Shown here: positions 19,901 through 29,314 of the stretch, one piece after another
How the letters are laid out: every line of letters begins with the position of its first letter
Numbering within the stretch: the stretch's first letter is position 1
Assembly: GCA_911728435.2 (NCBI GenBank)
Contig: OU452204.1
Span: 1,550,001-1,614,000 of the forward strand
DNA length: 64,000 bases
Direction: 5' to 3'
DNA from: Apoderus coryli
Taxonomy: Eukaryota; Arthropoda; Insecta; Coleoptera; Attelabidae
The notes under the pieces: generated by a model
Databases searched by the model: none
What the model was told of the DNA's origin: nothing
Seen by the model: the letters and a program-made list of their open reading frames with translations, nothing else
Position numbers and translations under genes: made by a program

Positions 19901-20682
19901 ACACTTTAGAAAAAACCAAATTCCTTACAATAATCGACAGCTTTTCAAAATATGCGCAAGCATATGGCCTTCAGTCACTTGCAGCTTCAGAAATTGTTGA
20001 CAAACTATTAATTTTCTTTTCTCATCATAGTGTCCCAGAACAAATTATATTAGATAATGGAACTGAATTCAAAAATACGGTTGTAACTGAAATGCTAAAC
20101 CTCCATAAAATTAAAATTCATTTTTGCTCTCCGTATCACTCACAATCTAACGGGCAAGTTGAAAGACTCCATTCCACTTTAAGCGAACACATTCGCCTCC
20201 TTAATAATCAAGAGTTTTCAAAATCTCCAATAAGTCAAAAAATGGTTTACGCCATTTTAGCATATAATAACTCAATACATTCTGTTACGAAATTTAAACC
20301 TATAGACGTTATTAACGGCCATATTTCTGATAATGATCCATTCGATATAAAATTAGACCAAATGTTACTAACTGACTATATTAATAATCACAAAGAAAAG
20401 GCTCGTCTTTTATACTCTAATATAAATGAAAAACTAATTGGAAATAAAGAGAAGGTTATTTCTAAAATTAACGAAAACCGAGATAAACCCGATATTTTCA
20501 CAGAAAACCAAAAAGTCTACCCTAAGAAACACATAAGACAAAAACTTACAGACAAATTCCTAAAACCCACCAAAATCCTCTCAGTAAATGAAAACCGTAA
20601 AACCGTTTCTACAGAATCACAAACTAAAGTTCATATGGACAATTTAAAACGCCCCCTCAGGCAAACATACAGCTTTGACTAA
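16909..20682 (+). CDS. pol: errantivirus Pol polyprotein
   Basis: The frame is open from 16909 in the gag overlap; the first ATG is at 16993 (1229 codons from there). From that ATG: aspartic protease ILIDSGSSNSF at residues ~16-26; RT with TTLDLASGFHQI near 373 and the catalytic CLVYLDDIILFS near 433-444; RNase H with LTTDASNVALGAIL near 581; then integrase. The integrase has an HHCC finger (H..H near 897-903, C-E-I-C near 935) and a DD35E core with Asp near 967 and 1021 and Glu near 1057. All catalytic residues are present with no stop. Pol is most likely made as Gag-Pol by -1 frameshifting. Confidence 0.94.
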   Translation, partial: SACRKCFKFSTGRPGNPERLETPTISFNMSNPNELSYIIFPENNLKILIDSGSSNSFLDPILAKKLFPNKIIDDPFVVSTVYQKSAHRHSVLMPASKLFNLPENKDLKFYLFKFHNIFDGLLGLDNLKLLQATLDYNNNYLVTPYTHIKLQFQKTRCELNNITIPPRVEQVIMIRTSIKNGDIIIPHQKFHNCEIPESLSTAKKGFALTTILNNTCESITLDLSEPIGVEQFNSKVMSEINLNNIDESPKFSNKLDLSKFRTDHLNEEEKIKILNLIRNYSDIFYNENDQLTFTSKIKHRIRTTDEIPVYTKSYRYPTIHKEEVQKQITKMLDQQIIQPSTSPWSSPIWVVPKKADASGQQKWRVVVDFRGLNAKTLDDRYPLPNITDILDKLGKCQYFTTLDLASGFHQIQMHEQDIEKTAFSTERGHYEFLRMPFGLKNAPATFQRIMDNILRGIQNEKCLVYLDDIILFSTSLQEHLDALKDVFQRLRNSNFKIQLDKSEFLRKEVAYFGHIVKPDGVRPNPDKIISIKKYPIPKTTKQIKGFLGLLGYYRRFIKDFAKITKPLTKCLKKGATIKHDKEFVECFELCKNLLTNEPILQYPDFSQPFNLTTDASNVALGAILSQGPIGQDLPVAYASRTLNDSERNYSTTEKELLALVWATKYFRPYIFGRKLNLITDHKPLQWLFSAKDLGSKLLRWRIKLDEYFPEIKYKKGRLNTNADALSRIEIHTKETHEKFSLKDYIEDFNKQLENETADHNTDQISTIAQVDDTDNTRYNDIELPVPNDDAANNDNMTIHTNVNEDPIVDIPIHDIPVNYGANQIIIQQVLHSPAKPKLTILFEKKRRYIIQISKSNFDVDILNTFKEIIVPDKQYYLYFEKSDIYEPFCEVIRKTFKWPSLKLRRCLKKLIDVTDKTEICDIIKMYHESKNNHRGIDETLERIKQKYYWPNQKDSVQTYINNCEICQRSKYERHPINMQMNVTPTASRPFQIIHIDVYTLEKTKFLTIIDSFSKYAQAYGLQSLAASEIVDKLLIFFSHHSVPEQIILDNGTEFKNTVVTEMLNLHKIKIHFCSPYHSQSNGQVERLHSTLSEHIRLLNNQEFSKSPISQKMVYAILAYNNSIHSVTKFKPIDVINGHISDNDPFDIKLDQMLLTDYINNHKEKARLLYSNINEKLIGNKEKVISKINENRDKPDIFTENQKVYPKKHIRQKLTDKFLKPTKILSVNENRKTVSTESQTKVHMDNLKRPLRQTYSFD
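16930..16936 (+). promoter_or_regulatory. candidate -1 frameshift site
   Basis: AAATTTT lies in the gag/pol overlap (16909-16969), in the phase A AAT TTT that fits the X XXY YYZ slippery rule for the gag frame. Pol is in the -1 frame. A downstream pseudoknot was not established. Confidence 0.5.
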
Positions 20683-20702
20683 AAACCAAAATTTTATTTC
20701 AG

Positions 20703-22383
20703 GCTCGCCGCCACAATTTACGCAGAAGACAAAATAGTACTTAGGCAACTGGACGATAACCCTGGCATACTACCTCTTAAACTTGGACAAGCAAAACTCG
20801 TACAATACACCTTTACTCTAATACATTACTTCGACTTAAATCCCATTATAACGGAGGTTAACAAATTACATTTCAGAACCAAAAACATAACCAATTCTTT
20901 AAATAAACATAATGAATATTTTAACGAAACATCTAACTATATAAAAATTCTTAATTTAATTCAAGAAAGAGTTGAAACCAAAATCAAAAATTTGATACCT
21001 CACCCCCAAAGGACCAAAAGAGGACTTATTAATGCAGCAGGCTCAGTTTTCAAACTCATAACTGGTAACCTCGATGCGTCGGATGGCGAACGCTACGAAA
21101 AACTCATCAATAATTTAGAAACCAATCAAAATAACTTGGCAACAATTATCAAAAACCAGAATTCAATTTCAACAAGCATAATCCAGAATTTCAACAATAC
21201 TGTTCAACAAATTAATCAAAATGAAAAGCTAATAGAAAAAAGAATTAATCAAATTGGGCTAATTGTGCAAAGAACTACAATTCCCGAAAACTATAATTTT
21301 ATTAAAGACATTATCAATCAAATAATCAGTTTCTATGAAATAATTGACTCTATGCTCCAAGACTTAGAAAATTCAATAACTTTTGCTAGACTCAAAACTA
21401 TGCACCCTAGCATAATTAAAACAAATAACCTTTTAACCGAACTAAAGAAGTTGGAACACATTGTAGGTCCTAATTCATTGCCTTTACCTATTAACTTAGA
21501 AAACATATTTTTGTTCGAAAAACTCATTGAAATAGATTGCTTTATTTATAAAAATAAAATCACCTTTTTATTACACATTCCTGTAACATATCCAAATAAA
21601 TTCGACTATTACCATTTATATTCTCTACCAGTCAAACATCAGAGTCTGTTTAAGGTAGTCATTCCGCGTAATACATATCTAGTAAAAAGTCAGTTACACT
21701 ATTCACATTTTGGAACGCCTTGTACAATCGTACGTCCACAAACATTCCTCTGCTACAAACCAATGCTGAAAGAAATCGAAGAAAACAGCCCTTGTGAAGT
21801 ACAACTACTAGGATCGACCAAAAACACCCCCACCTGTCAACAAACAGATATCACAGCAACAAAACCAATCATAAATCAACTAGACCAATCAGATAAATGG
21901 ATTTTAGTACTACCAAAGGAAACTATCGTACAATTAAAATGCCATTTTCAAGAAGAAAACCAAAGGTTGTTAGGAAGTTACTTAACGACAATACCAACTG
22001 GGTGCCAAATAAAGACCGAAGATAAAATAATAATCAATAACCAAAAGGAAACCAATTCCAGTCAACAGCCAATCATTTTCCCAGATTTTAACGAAACCAA
22101 AGAGTACCTTCCACTCCTTAATTTAAGTATCCATCTGCAAGAGATAAATTTAGACAGTCTACACGAGTTACAAAATAAAATCACGAAAAATCAGCCATAT
22201 ACAATTTTTGACAGCATTTCAAAATTTCCGAGTCTATGGACAATTTTGATCTATATGTTAGTGTTTGGAATATGCTCATATATGATATATAAGTGCATTA
22301 TAGGACGAAAACTCAATGGAAAGAAGACCAACTTGGAAACTCAGACATACCAACATATCCAACTACCCCTAAACCAGGTGTAG
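20703..22383 (+). CDS. env: errantivirus Env (spliced; main exon)
   Basis: An open frame follows the TTTATTTCAG acceptor (20701-20702) and runs to TAG at 22381-22383. With the leader exon at 15611-15639 it totals 570 codons including the stop. It is a membrane glycoprotein related to baculovirus F proteins. Visible features: a furin-type site RTKR followed by GLIN and a conserved K-x3-G-x-L-D segment near 21008-21080; a coiled-coil-like Asn/Gln-rich region; several N-glycosylation sites; paired cysteines; and one membrane segment near 22225-22300 with a short cytoplasmic tail. A TTG-initiated start at 20992 would remove the signal peptide and is unlikely. The frame is undamaged. Whether it is infectious cannot be told from sequence. 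Confidence 0.85.
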
Positions 22384-22392
22384 TTTTATTCT

Positions 22393-22403
22393 AAGGAGGG
22401 AGG
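22393..22403 (+). promoter_or_regulatory. polypurine tract
   Basis: AAGGAGGGAGG lies immediately before the AGTTA start of the 3' LTR, in the position of the plus-strand primer. Confidence 0.85.
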
Positions 22404-22608
22404 AGTTATATGATGGTCCACTCCGTATAAATGCTGACCAAGCGAGATCAAATGACACCGCAGTAAACATTATATATAGGAAGAAGACGCTATTTTTCAA
22501 GTTCAGTTATAATAATTTTATTTGTTAATATAAACCAGAAATATTGTAATTTTCTATTTTGAAAATAAAGTTTTTAAAAAGGGAAACTCCGGGCTAAGAA
22601 AGTTAATT
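22404..22608 (+). repeat. 3' LTR of errantivirus
   Basis: 205 bp, matching the 5' LTR except for G/C and A/G substitutions and one fewer T. It is followed by CATG (22609-22612), the second copy of the target duplication. Confidence 0.93.
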
Positions 22609-22612
22609 CATG

Positions 22613-23215
22613 CTGGAAATTTCAAACCTTATTTACTTCAGCAACTTGTAAAAAGCACAGCCTTTTTAATATTAACATTTCTTAAAATCGATATTACGCG
22701 ATAACGATGACTTTCTATCAATATCACAGAAGGATACATTTATTACGTATATAATTTGTTAGATTTTACATCTCCGAATTGAAACACACGCAAAAAATGT
22801 GCATAAAAAAGTTAGGGTAGCATTTCACGCCTGTATGCCCCTTTAATTTACCCGCCTCTGAGATTTATTTTTTCATAATGTTAACGACAAGTTGAATCTG
22901 CTGTTTGAGTTTGATCCTTAAAACTGAATCAGGTAGTAACCGGGAGTCCTATCTATAACGCCAAATTTCGTTAATTTAAATATAACTTTTTGATGCATCC
23001 TTATATCCGAAATTTAAAATTAAATGACTAAAATAATATTATTTTAGTCATTTAAAATTATTGTCTAAAACATTTAATAAACCAGCCCTGTATATTTATA
23101 CTATTATAGTAATTTCTTTTATTTTCGTCCATACACATTAATCTTTGCGTAGATAGGTATACGTATACCATATAATTTTAAACAAAAAACACTGCTGCAC
23201 AGTAGTACATATATG
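22613..23215 (+). repeat. palindrome left arm, inner part
   Basis: Continues the left arm past the errantivirus and pairs with 23451-24047. It contains the self-complementary AAATGACTAAAATAATATT block that occurs on both sides of the centre. Confidence 0.75.
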
Positions 23216-23450
23216 ATACCTATAATATAAAAACAAACTCCCACCTCGTAGGGGAAAGTATACTCGTCCTTGTCTAACATTGCCCATATGATTATTTTAT
23301 TTCAACACAATACATATAACGCCATCTACAATTTCCATGGTTGCATGTTTTTCTAATAGATGTAGCTCGTGTCGAGACAGTTTCAATTTTTGTTTTATTT
23401 CCCATATACGCTGACTATCTATCGTGTAGATTAATCTTTGGTATCATATA
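23216..23450 (-). repeat. module U, central inverted copy
   Basis: Reverse complement of 12845-13088 apart from a few changes and a ~10 bp gap near GGAAATT. It forms the spacer of the palindrome. Confidence 0.75.
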
Positions 23451-25761
23451 TGTACTACTGTGCAGCAGTGTTTTTTGTTTAAAATTATATGGTATACGTA
23501 TACCTATCTACGCAAAGATTAATGTGTATGGACGAAAATAAAAGAAATTACTATAATAGTATAAATATACAGGGCTGGTTTATTAAATGTTTTAGACAAT
23601 AATTTTAAATGACTAAAATAATATTATTTTAGTCATTTAATTTTAAATTTCGGATATAAGGATGCATCAAAAAGTTATATTTAAATTAACGAAATTTGGC
23701 GTTATAGATAGGACTTCCGGTTATTACCTGATTCAGTTTTAAGGATCAAACTCAAACAGCAGATTCAACTTGTCGTTAACATTATGAAAAAATAAATCTC
23801 AGAGGCGGGTAAATTAAAGGGGCATACAGGCGTGAAATGCTACCTTAACTTTTTTATGCACATTTTTTGCGTGTGTTTCAATTCGGAGATGTAAAATCTA
23901 ACAAATTATATACGTAATAAATGTATCCTTCTGTGATATTGATAGAAAGTCATCGTTATCGCGTAATATCGATTTTAAGAAATGTTAATATTAAAAAGGC
24001 TGTGCTTTTTACAAGTTGCTGAAGTAAATAAGGTTTGAAATTTCCAGCATGACAATAATTATTTAAAAAAATACGGTTTCGAAATGCAGGATGTAAAAAA
24101 TTAGAATTTTTAATCTGTTTTTAATGAAAATTTAAATCTATTGAGAAATATGGTTCAGGGTTTTTGTGAAATGTATTTTACTCCAAAGATTCTACTCATC
24201 GATTATAACCGAATTAATTTACTCAAAAATATCTATACTAGTAAAATAACACAATTATCACAATTAGGTTCAAATTCTGCAACGCCGAATTGAAAAAAAA
24301 CTTACAGTCTCCCTAATATTGGTTTTTGTGCAATGATCATAAAACTTTAAAAAACTAACGATTTATGTAGATTGTATTGTTAACACGTTTCGTAAAAAGC
24401 TTTAAAAACCCACCAACAGGGTGTTAAAAGTATCACGACAATAACTTTTTTCATGTTTTAACAAGTACAATCGTCTGCTTCAGATTGATCCTTAAAAACT
24501 GAATAACAGTTTCTCTATATAAAAAAATAAAACTCGTAAATATCATCCCCAAACATTTAATTTGAATACAATTACATAACACCATATTTGAAAGTAAATA
24601 AAAAAAAACAGCATTACCTAGTTTGACAGATTTGCAAATTGCAAATCAAAGTATCTATGTATACAGGGTGTTGCATAAGTACTTGTACAAACTTTAAAGG
24701 GTGATTCTTTGACTAATTTTAAGATACAAATTTCATATGTACATGGGTCCGCTACGGCTTGGTTTTCGAGATACAGGTAGTTCAAAAATAATATTATATT
24801 TAGGATTATATGCTTGTTCAATAGCATCGCAATTTGGTGCAATTCGGGATACAGGTGTATTGATGACACCAGAGCTGTCAAAAGAACTAATAAAAAATAC
24901 GAAAAATAACAAAATACAAATATCATTCAAAAGACAACAATGCACATAATAGTCGGTACCAAGCCAAATAGGTAGTAGGTAAATATAGATTTATTTTGTT
25001 TCGGGCTTGGGCTTGGCACCGACTTATTGTAATCAAAACTACCCACCAAACGGATACATTTAATTTTACGCAGATGCTCAAAATGTTAACTTTCTTTCAT
25101 TAATAGAGACCTGTGAAGTGACCTTACCTCTTACGCCCACGTATTAAGTACTAAGTTTCAGTTACCAGTTACAATTTTTTATTTTCCAAGAAAGCGATAC
25201 GAGATATTTAAAACGGCATTGCGCCGCCCTCATGTATACCTCCGGGGGCGGCATCGAAAATCGCTACACGTCACAAACTTGTAAATGCTTAGAACTACCC
25301 CTATATCAAATTTCTATTTTCTATATTTTTTGTTTCATACCCAAAGCCCTATTCCTACCGAACTTATTATTTACCCGAAGAAACATTAAAAAGAAGTAAA
25401 ATTTAAGTACCTAAACCGATAAAGTGGAACTTATACCTGATGAAGAGACAGACTATTATAATAGGTATACCTAATATAATATAGGTAGCACTGATAATTT
25501 TTTTTCTGCCGACACTATGAGAAAATTGAATTTTACTGCTTCCATAGGGACAGAAAGTATGCGTTTCTAAGGCTAGCGCTACAAAACACTCAAAAATGGC
25601 TAGACAAGAAAATTATTTTTATGTATTTGTAATAGATGGCGGCACAATAATACAAGCTATTAACAATGATGACAGTCCAATGTGACAGTGGTTGTCAAAA
25701 ATCGAGCGCGTCTTAAAATATTCAATTTGAATTTGATTCATCATTTATAGGTATAATAAGC

Positions 25762-26225
25762 ATGGAATCTCTGATTTATCGTAGTGACGAGGAAATTGTA
25801 CCCCGCCTGAAATTCACGAGAAAGCGAACGAAGTTTCGATGAATTTGCTGCCGGAAAAATCAAGTACCACATATGAACTTCAGTATAAACTGTTTATGAG
25901 TTGGTGTAGTGCTAAAAACGTTAAAAACTATAGTGAAAATGTGATATTGACGTATTTATCGGATCTTTCACACAAATATCAATCTTCAACACTATGGTCA
26001 ATTCATTCCATGTTAAAATCTACGCTATTAGTTAAAAATATCGTAAACATTAGAAATTTTAAAAAAGTGACTGCTTTTTTAAAGAAGAAATCTGTTGGCC
26101 ACATTGCTAAAAAATCAAAAATTTTCGACCAACCGGATATTGAAAAATTTCTTGAAACTGTACCGGATGAAATACATTTAATGACAAAGGAAAGCAATCA
26201 TATTTTCTTTTCTTTTTTGTATTAA
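25762..26225 (+). pseudogene. Crypton-like tyrosine recombinase, N-terminal part
   Basis: An ATG at 25762 starts a frame with SDEEIVP; a frameshift near 25805-25815 leads into the main frame (128 codons from 25839). It contains S-S-T-T-Y-E-L-Q-Y-K-L-F-M-S-W-C, ENVILTYLSDLSHKYQSSTL and KKSKIFDQPDIEKFLE. These match the SAM-like core-binding domain at the N-terminus of Crypton-type recombinases and related invertebrate proteins. The catalytic R..H-x2-R..Y domain is missing: the frame ends about where the first catalytic Arg would be expected. It is a dead fragment. Confidence 0.6.
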
Positions 26226-26267
26226 CTACAATTGTACGGTGCCGGCAGAAAAATAATGTGTAAACCA

Positions 26268-26371
26268 TGGCGGTAAAGTGATTTTTTCAGGCTTCAAGAA
26301 GTGTCCGGGCTCGCTGAAGCTCGCCCGTACAATTCTTCTTTCAGCCTTAAAAAATGACACTTTACCGCCTA
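26268..26371. repeat. GGCGGTAAAG hairpin element
   Basis: GGCGGTAAAGTG at one end pairs with CACTTTACCGCC at the other, with further pairing of TTTTTTCAGGCT to AGCCTTAAAAAA. The loop region holds GGCTCGCTGAAGCTCGCC. The same terminal word occurs at 50.4 and 51.0-51.1 kb. Confidence 0.6.
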
Positions 26372-26996
26372 GGAATACAATATACTATTATTATAGGTAT
26401 TATAAGATCTACATCAATCTTGTTACATCTTTGCCACATTGTCTACGTGAAATATTTAGTCAAAAGTATGTTTCTATCTAAAAGCTTTTCATTTAACGAT
26501 TGTTCGCCACTGATCATGGGACTGGTCTAGTCTTGAAACATGTATGACATGGATTAAATATTATTATATTAAATTTAATTCATAGAGATTAGGCTTTTAT
26601 TTCAATACTGTACTTGTAATAAATCACCCTGTGTGTTTCTTTTACCGACGAATTGGCAACAGCACGACACACACCACATTCGCTTGTTTTTTTTTCTACC
26701 CTCCCTGCGTATCCCCTCCAGATTAATACAGAATTTCATCAATTTCTCTCTCTGACAATACAGCATTGCCGGTGCATATCTGTTACAAATGATCTAAATA
26801 ATTGTTATACGTTGCGTTTTGTTTTTGATATTGACAATACTGCTCTATGCTTTACACGCTAGTCTACGCCACGTAGTGGCAGGCATACTTAGAGATGTTC
26901 TGATTTTAATGCATTGGGCTGACTATCTATTGTGTAGATTAATCTTTGCTTATAGTAAACTTCATTGACATCGTTCCTTTGATTCTTGTCTGTTCT

Positions 26997-27190
26997 TTAC
27001 TCTTTTCCTCCGATCAGTACTTCCTGAGTTTGACATGGTAAATATATTAATTCATGTTCCAAATCTCTTTCAAAATCACTTCGGTCGAAATGTTTGGAGC
27101 AGACATGGGAATTAGAAATATTAAATTGATCCGTACGACAATAAACATCCCTCAATTCACTATCGCGGGGGAAAAAAAAAAAGAACTTTG
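26997..27190 (-). pseudogene. THAP-domain fragment
   Basis: Minus-strand residues FPRDSELRD..DQFNISNSHVCSKHFDRSDF and E-R-D-L-E-H-E-L-I-Y-L-P match the C-terminal half of a THAP zinc finger, including the C-S-K-H-F signature and the terminal L-x-P box. The first C-x2-C pair is absent. THAP domains occur in P-element-type transposases and derived host proteins. It lies just outside the palindrome. Confidence 0.65.
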
Positions 27191-27373
27191 TCAAATACAG
27201 CGCACCTCATTCTAATTATTTATTTACGAACAATGTCCATAATTACAATACGAAAATAATTACAAAAAAAGCGTGACAAATGTTTAGATATCTAACTAAA
27301 CTAATTACAATATTATGATATCACAAGCCCAAACCAATGCTCAATACTAATCGCAAAGCAGTTGTGAAATCTA

Positions 27374-28136
27374 TTAAGAAAAGCCGCCCTCTCGGGAGGC
27401 CCGAGTCAGGTGGCCCAGGACACCGCGAATCCTATAACACTTGAGATCATCAGAAAACATCTTGACCTCACTATATAGAAAGCATTGCTCTATGTCGGTA
27501 ATTAATAGGTTGAACAATAGTGGGCCCAAGTGGGATCCCTGAGGAACACCAAAAGTGACCTTCACCGACCGAGAATGAAACTCATTAAGTCGAACAACCT
27601 GAGTCCTACCTGCCAGGTAGCCCCTCAACCAGGAAAGCAGGGAATCTCCACCCCGGCACCCTCAAGCACCCGTAGATTTGTAACGCTTAGGGGAATGCTT
27701 TTTTGCAAAGATGAGTGAGTTAAATTCATATGAATACCAACGCGGAAAGAGTTTCGTAGAACATTTCTTTTTAGGTACAAATATCTCAAAAGCGTCATAA
27801 ATAACTTGATAAAACTGCTCAACCATATCATTCACCGGTAACCCTTCAAATATCAATTTCCAGTTAATGTACGCCAGATAGTCGTTCAAAATATTCAAGT
27901 TGGCGTTCTTAAAATCATATCTTTCTGACTGAGGACAATGGGTATACCTGCGAAACGCCCGTCTCGGTATCGAAGGCCAATGGCGGATGATAAGTATCTT
28001 GACGGATAATAAAATCCTCCGCCTCAACCACAGTGGTATTAATCTCATGGGTGAGCAACAAGTCGAGCGAACGGCCACTACGGCCAGGTATCCGATTCAA
28101 CTGAAACCAATTATGAAAATTACAGATACCCGTAAG
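27374..28136 (-). pseudogene. LINE fragment (endonuclease end joined to RT)
   Basis: On the minus strand: endonuclease C-terminus WFQLNRIPGRSGRSLDLL and Q-D-T-Y-H-P-P-L; then a linker NWKLIFEGLPVNDMVEQFYQ; then RT with RGYLAGRTQ, FGVPQGSHLGPLLFNLLI and F-S-D-D in place of F-A-D-D. RT motifs before the finger region are missing, so an internal deletion joined the parts near 27.65 kb. It resembles the CR1/Jockey group. About 170 bp of likely 3' UTR follows at 27200-27373. Confidence 0.75.
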
Positions 28137-28708
28137 GTCTCTGCCCACTATACAGTGCCCTACTATGACCGTGCTATAAACGTATCAGGCACAAAAACCT
28201 TGATAACGCCCACTAGATTTATCAACACCGTTTTGTGCCCGTATCTAACGCGTTCAATGGCTGGACCATACTCGGTGCATAAGTTCACGTTGTCCGGTTG
28301 TAGAAACAACTATTTTAATTATTATTTTCCAACGTTAACGTTGGGAAAGACTCGTCTTCCATTTTTTTTAACATGTGCAATGTGTACCCATTCGCATTCG
28401 GATACAAAGAACTAAAATAAATGATACATCAACTTATACAGCAACACGTTTCAAACGGTGAGCATCTCCGTTTGTACACCGGATTGGTAATACATCGTGT
28501 GTCATGGAATGAACGTGTTTCCACCTGCAAAATATTCTCTCCGAGAATTTATTGTCGGTCCGCTCATAGAACGCTATGCTGTTGGTACGTAACCGAACGG
28601 TCTAGTGGACGTTGTGTCATTATTACCTATATAAAGAATACTTTTTTTCAGGTGCCGGAACGGTTACGGTCATACTATGGCACGGTGTAGTGGGCAGAGA
28701 CCTTTATC
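28136..28708. mobile_element. small TIR element (~570 bp)
   Basis: Inverted ends of ~45 bp: AAGGTCTCTGCCCACTA at the left matches TAGTGGGCAGAGACCTT at the right, with TATGACCGT/ACGGTCATA inside. It interrupts sequence flanking the minus-strand LINE fragment. No convincing coding frame is present and the duplication could not be fixed. Confidence 0.65.
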
Positions 28709-28914
28709 GCCGTCAATACCTCAGCATTACGCGGATAAATTACCTCGTCAGGGAGTACTGAGGACAGCGAGACAAAAATTTTCATAAAATAAAAACGCTA
28801 ACACAGAATAAATACGAAACACTACTATAAATTATAGAAAATAAATCACAAATATTAAAAATACAGGCATAACACCAGAAAATAATACGTGTTATTATAC
28901 TTATAAATGACTTT

Positions 28915-29035
28915 TTACCACGCAATGGCACAGACGACGTCACACTCCCCCACGGACTTGCGCACAACCGAACCGAGGCAATATCCTACCTAGAGAGTTA
29001 TTGTACCATGCTCTATAGGTCTGCGCGCTGGCAAA
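28915..29035. repeat. partial copy of the 12.1 kb hairpin MITE
   Basis: Shares GCACAGACGACGTCAC, AATATCCTACCTAGAGAG and GTACCATGC..TATAGG with the MITE and its outer flank at 12.07-12.46 kb. Confidence 0.55.
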
Positions 29036-29314
29036 ATTTTTAGGAGTTTTAGTCTGATTTGAATACAGTTTGTTCTTTACTCATATTGAAGAGGAAATTA
29101 TATATAACTTTTAATTTAATGCTTATAAAATATACTACCATCACTGAATTAATATATTTCTCATTACGTGCGAGATATTTAATGAAGAAAATAATAGTTT
29201 TATCTCATGTAAAAGGTTATAAGATAACTTTTTTTAAGAAACTATTTCAGTTATTACCTCCAAAAAATAATAATTGCTCGTGCCAAATATTTGGCTTTAT
29301 ATGCTTCACGATTT

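Larger units (their letters stand above)
15125..22608 (+). mobile_element. errantivirus (Ty3/gypsy with env), nearly intact
   Basis: A 7.48 kb endogenous retrovirus-like element. Order: 5' LTR, serine-tRNA-type primer site, gag, pol (protease, RT, RNase H, integrase), env, polypurine tract, 3' LTR. LTRs begin AGTTA and end TTAATT, as in the gypsy/17.6/297 group, and it makes a 4-bp duplication. The two LTRs differ by two substitutions and one T-run length change over ~205 bp, so insertion is recent. All three frames are open without internal stops. It interrupts the left arm of the palindrome. Confidence 0.93.
25503..26386 (+). mobile_element. insert with tyrosine-recombinase relic and hairpin
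   Basis: Present only in the right arm. The left arm reads straight across at about 13675-13690. It starts near TTCTGCCGAC and contains GCCGGCAGAAAAA near 26240-26252, a possible inverted end pair. It carries a Crypton-like recombinase fragment and then a separate GGCGGTAAAG hairpin. Confidence 0.6.
12845..26950. mobile_element. modular palindromic (foldback) composite, ~14.1 kb
   Basis: The layout is unit U (12845-13088, plus), left arm (13089-15124 continuing 22613-23215), unit U inverted (23216-23450), right arm (23451-26950). The left arm is split by an errantivirus; the right arm is split by a ~0.88 kb recombinase-bearing insert (25503-26386). Without these insertions the arms are near-identical inverted copies of ~2.6 kb. 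Each module edge starts with AAAGATTAATCTACAC, found at about 12847, 13089, 23450 (minus) and 26945 (minus). Arms contain hammerhead-like motifs, GGGTGTT motifs and no intact gene. The class is unknown: it could be a foldback transposon, a product of Penelope-type terminal repeats, or a segmental inverted duplication. Confidence 0.65.
23451..26950 (-). repeat. palindrome right arm
   Basis: Inverted copy of the left arm. It preserves the empty errantivirus target (CATG at 24048-24051) and carries its own insert at 25503-26386. A hammerhead-like motif in plus orientation lies at about 26500-26548 (CTGATCA..GAAACATGTATG), with G8 of the core replaced by C. Confidence 0.75.

Noticed and set aside
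20992..22383. env starting at TTG 20992
   Set aside because: The frame is open further upstream to a splice acceptor, and a leader exon with ATG fits in phase; the TTG start would lose the signal peptide.
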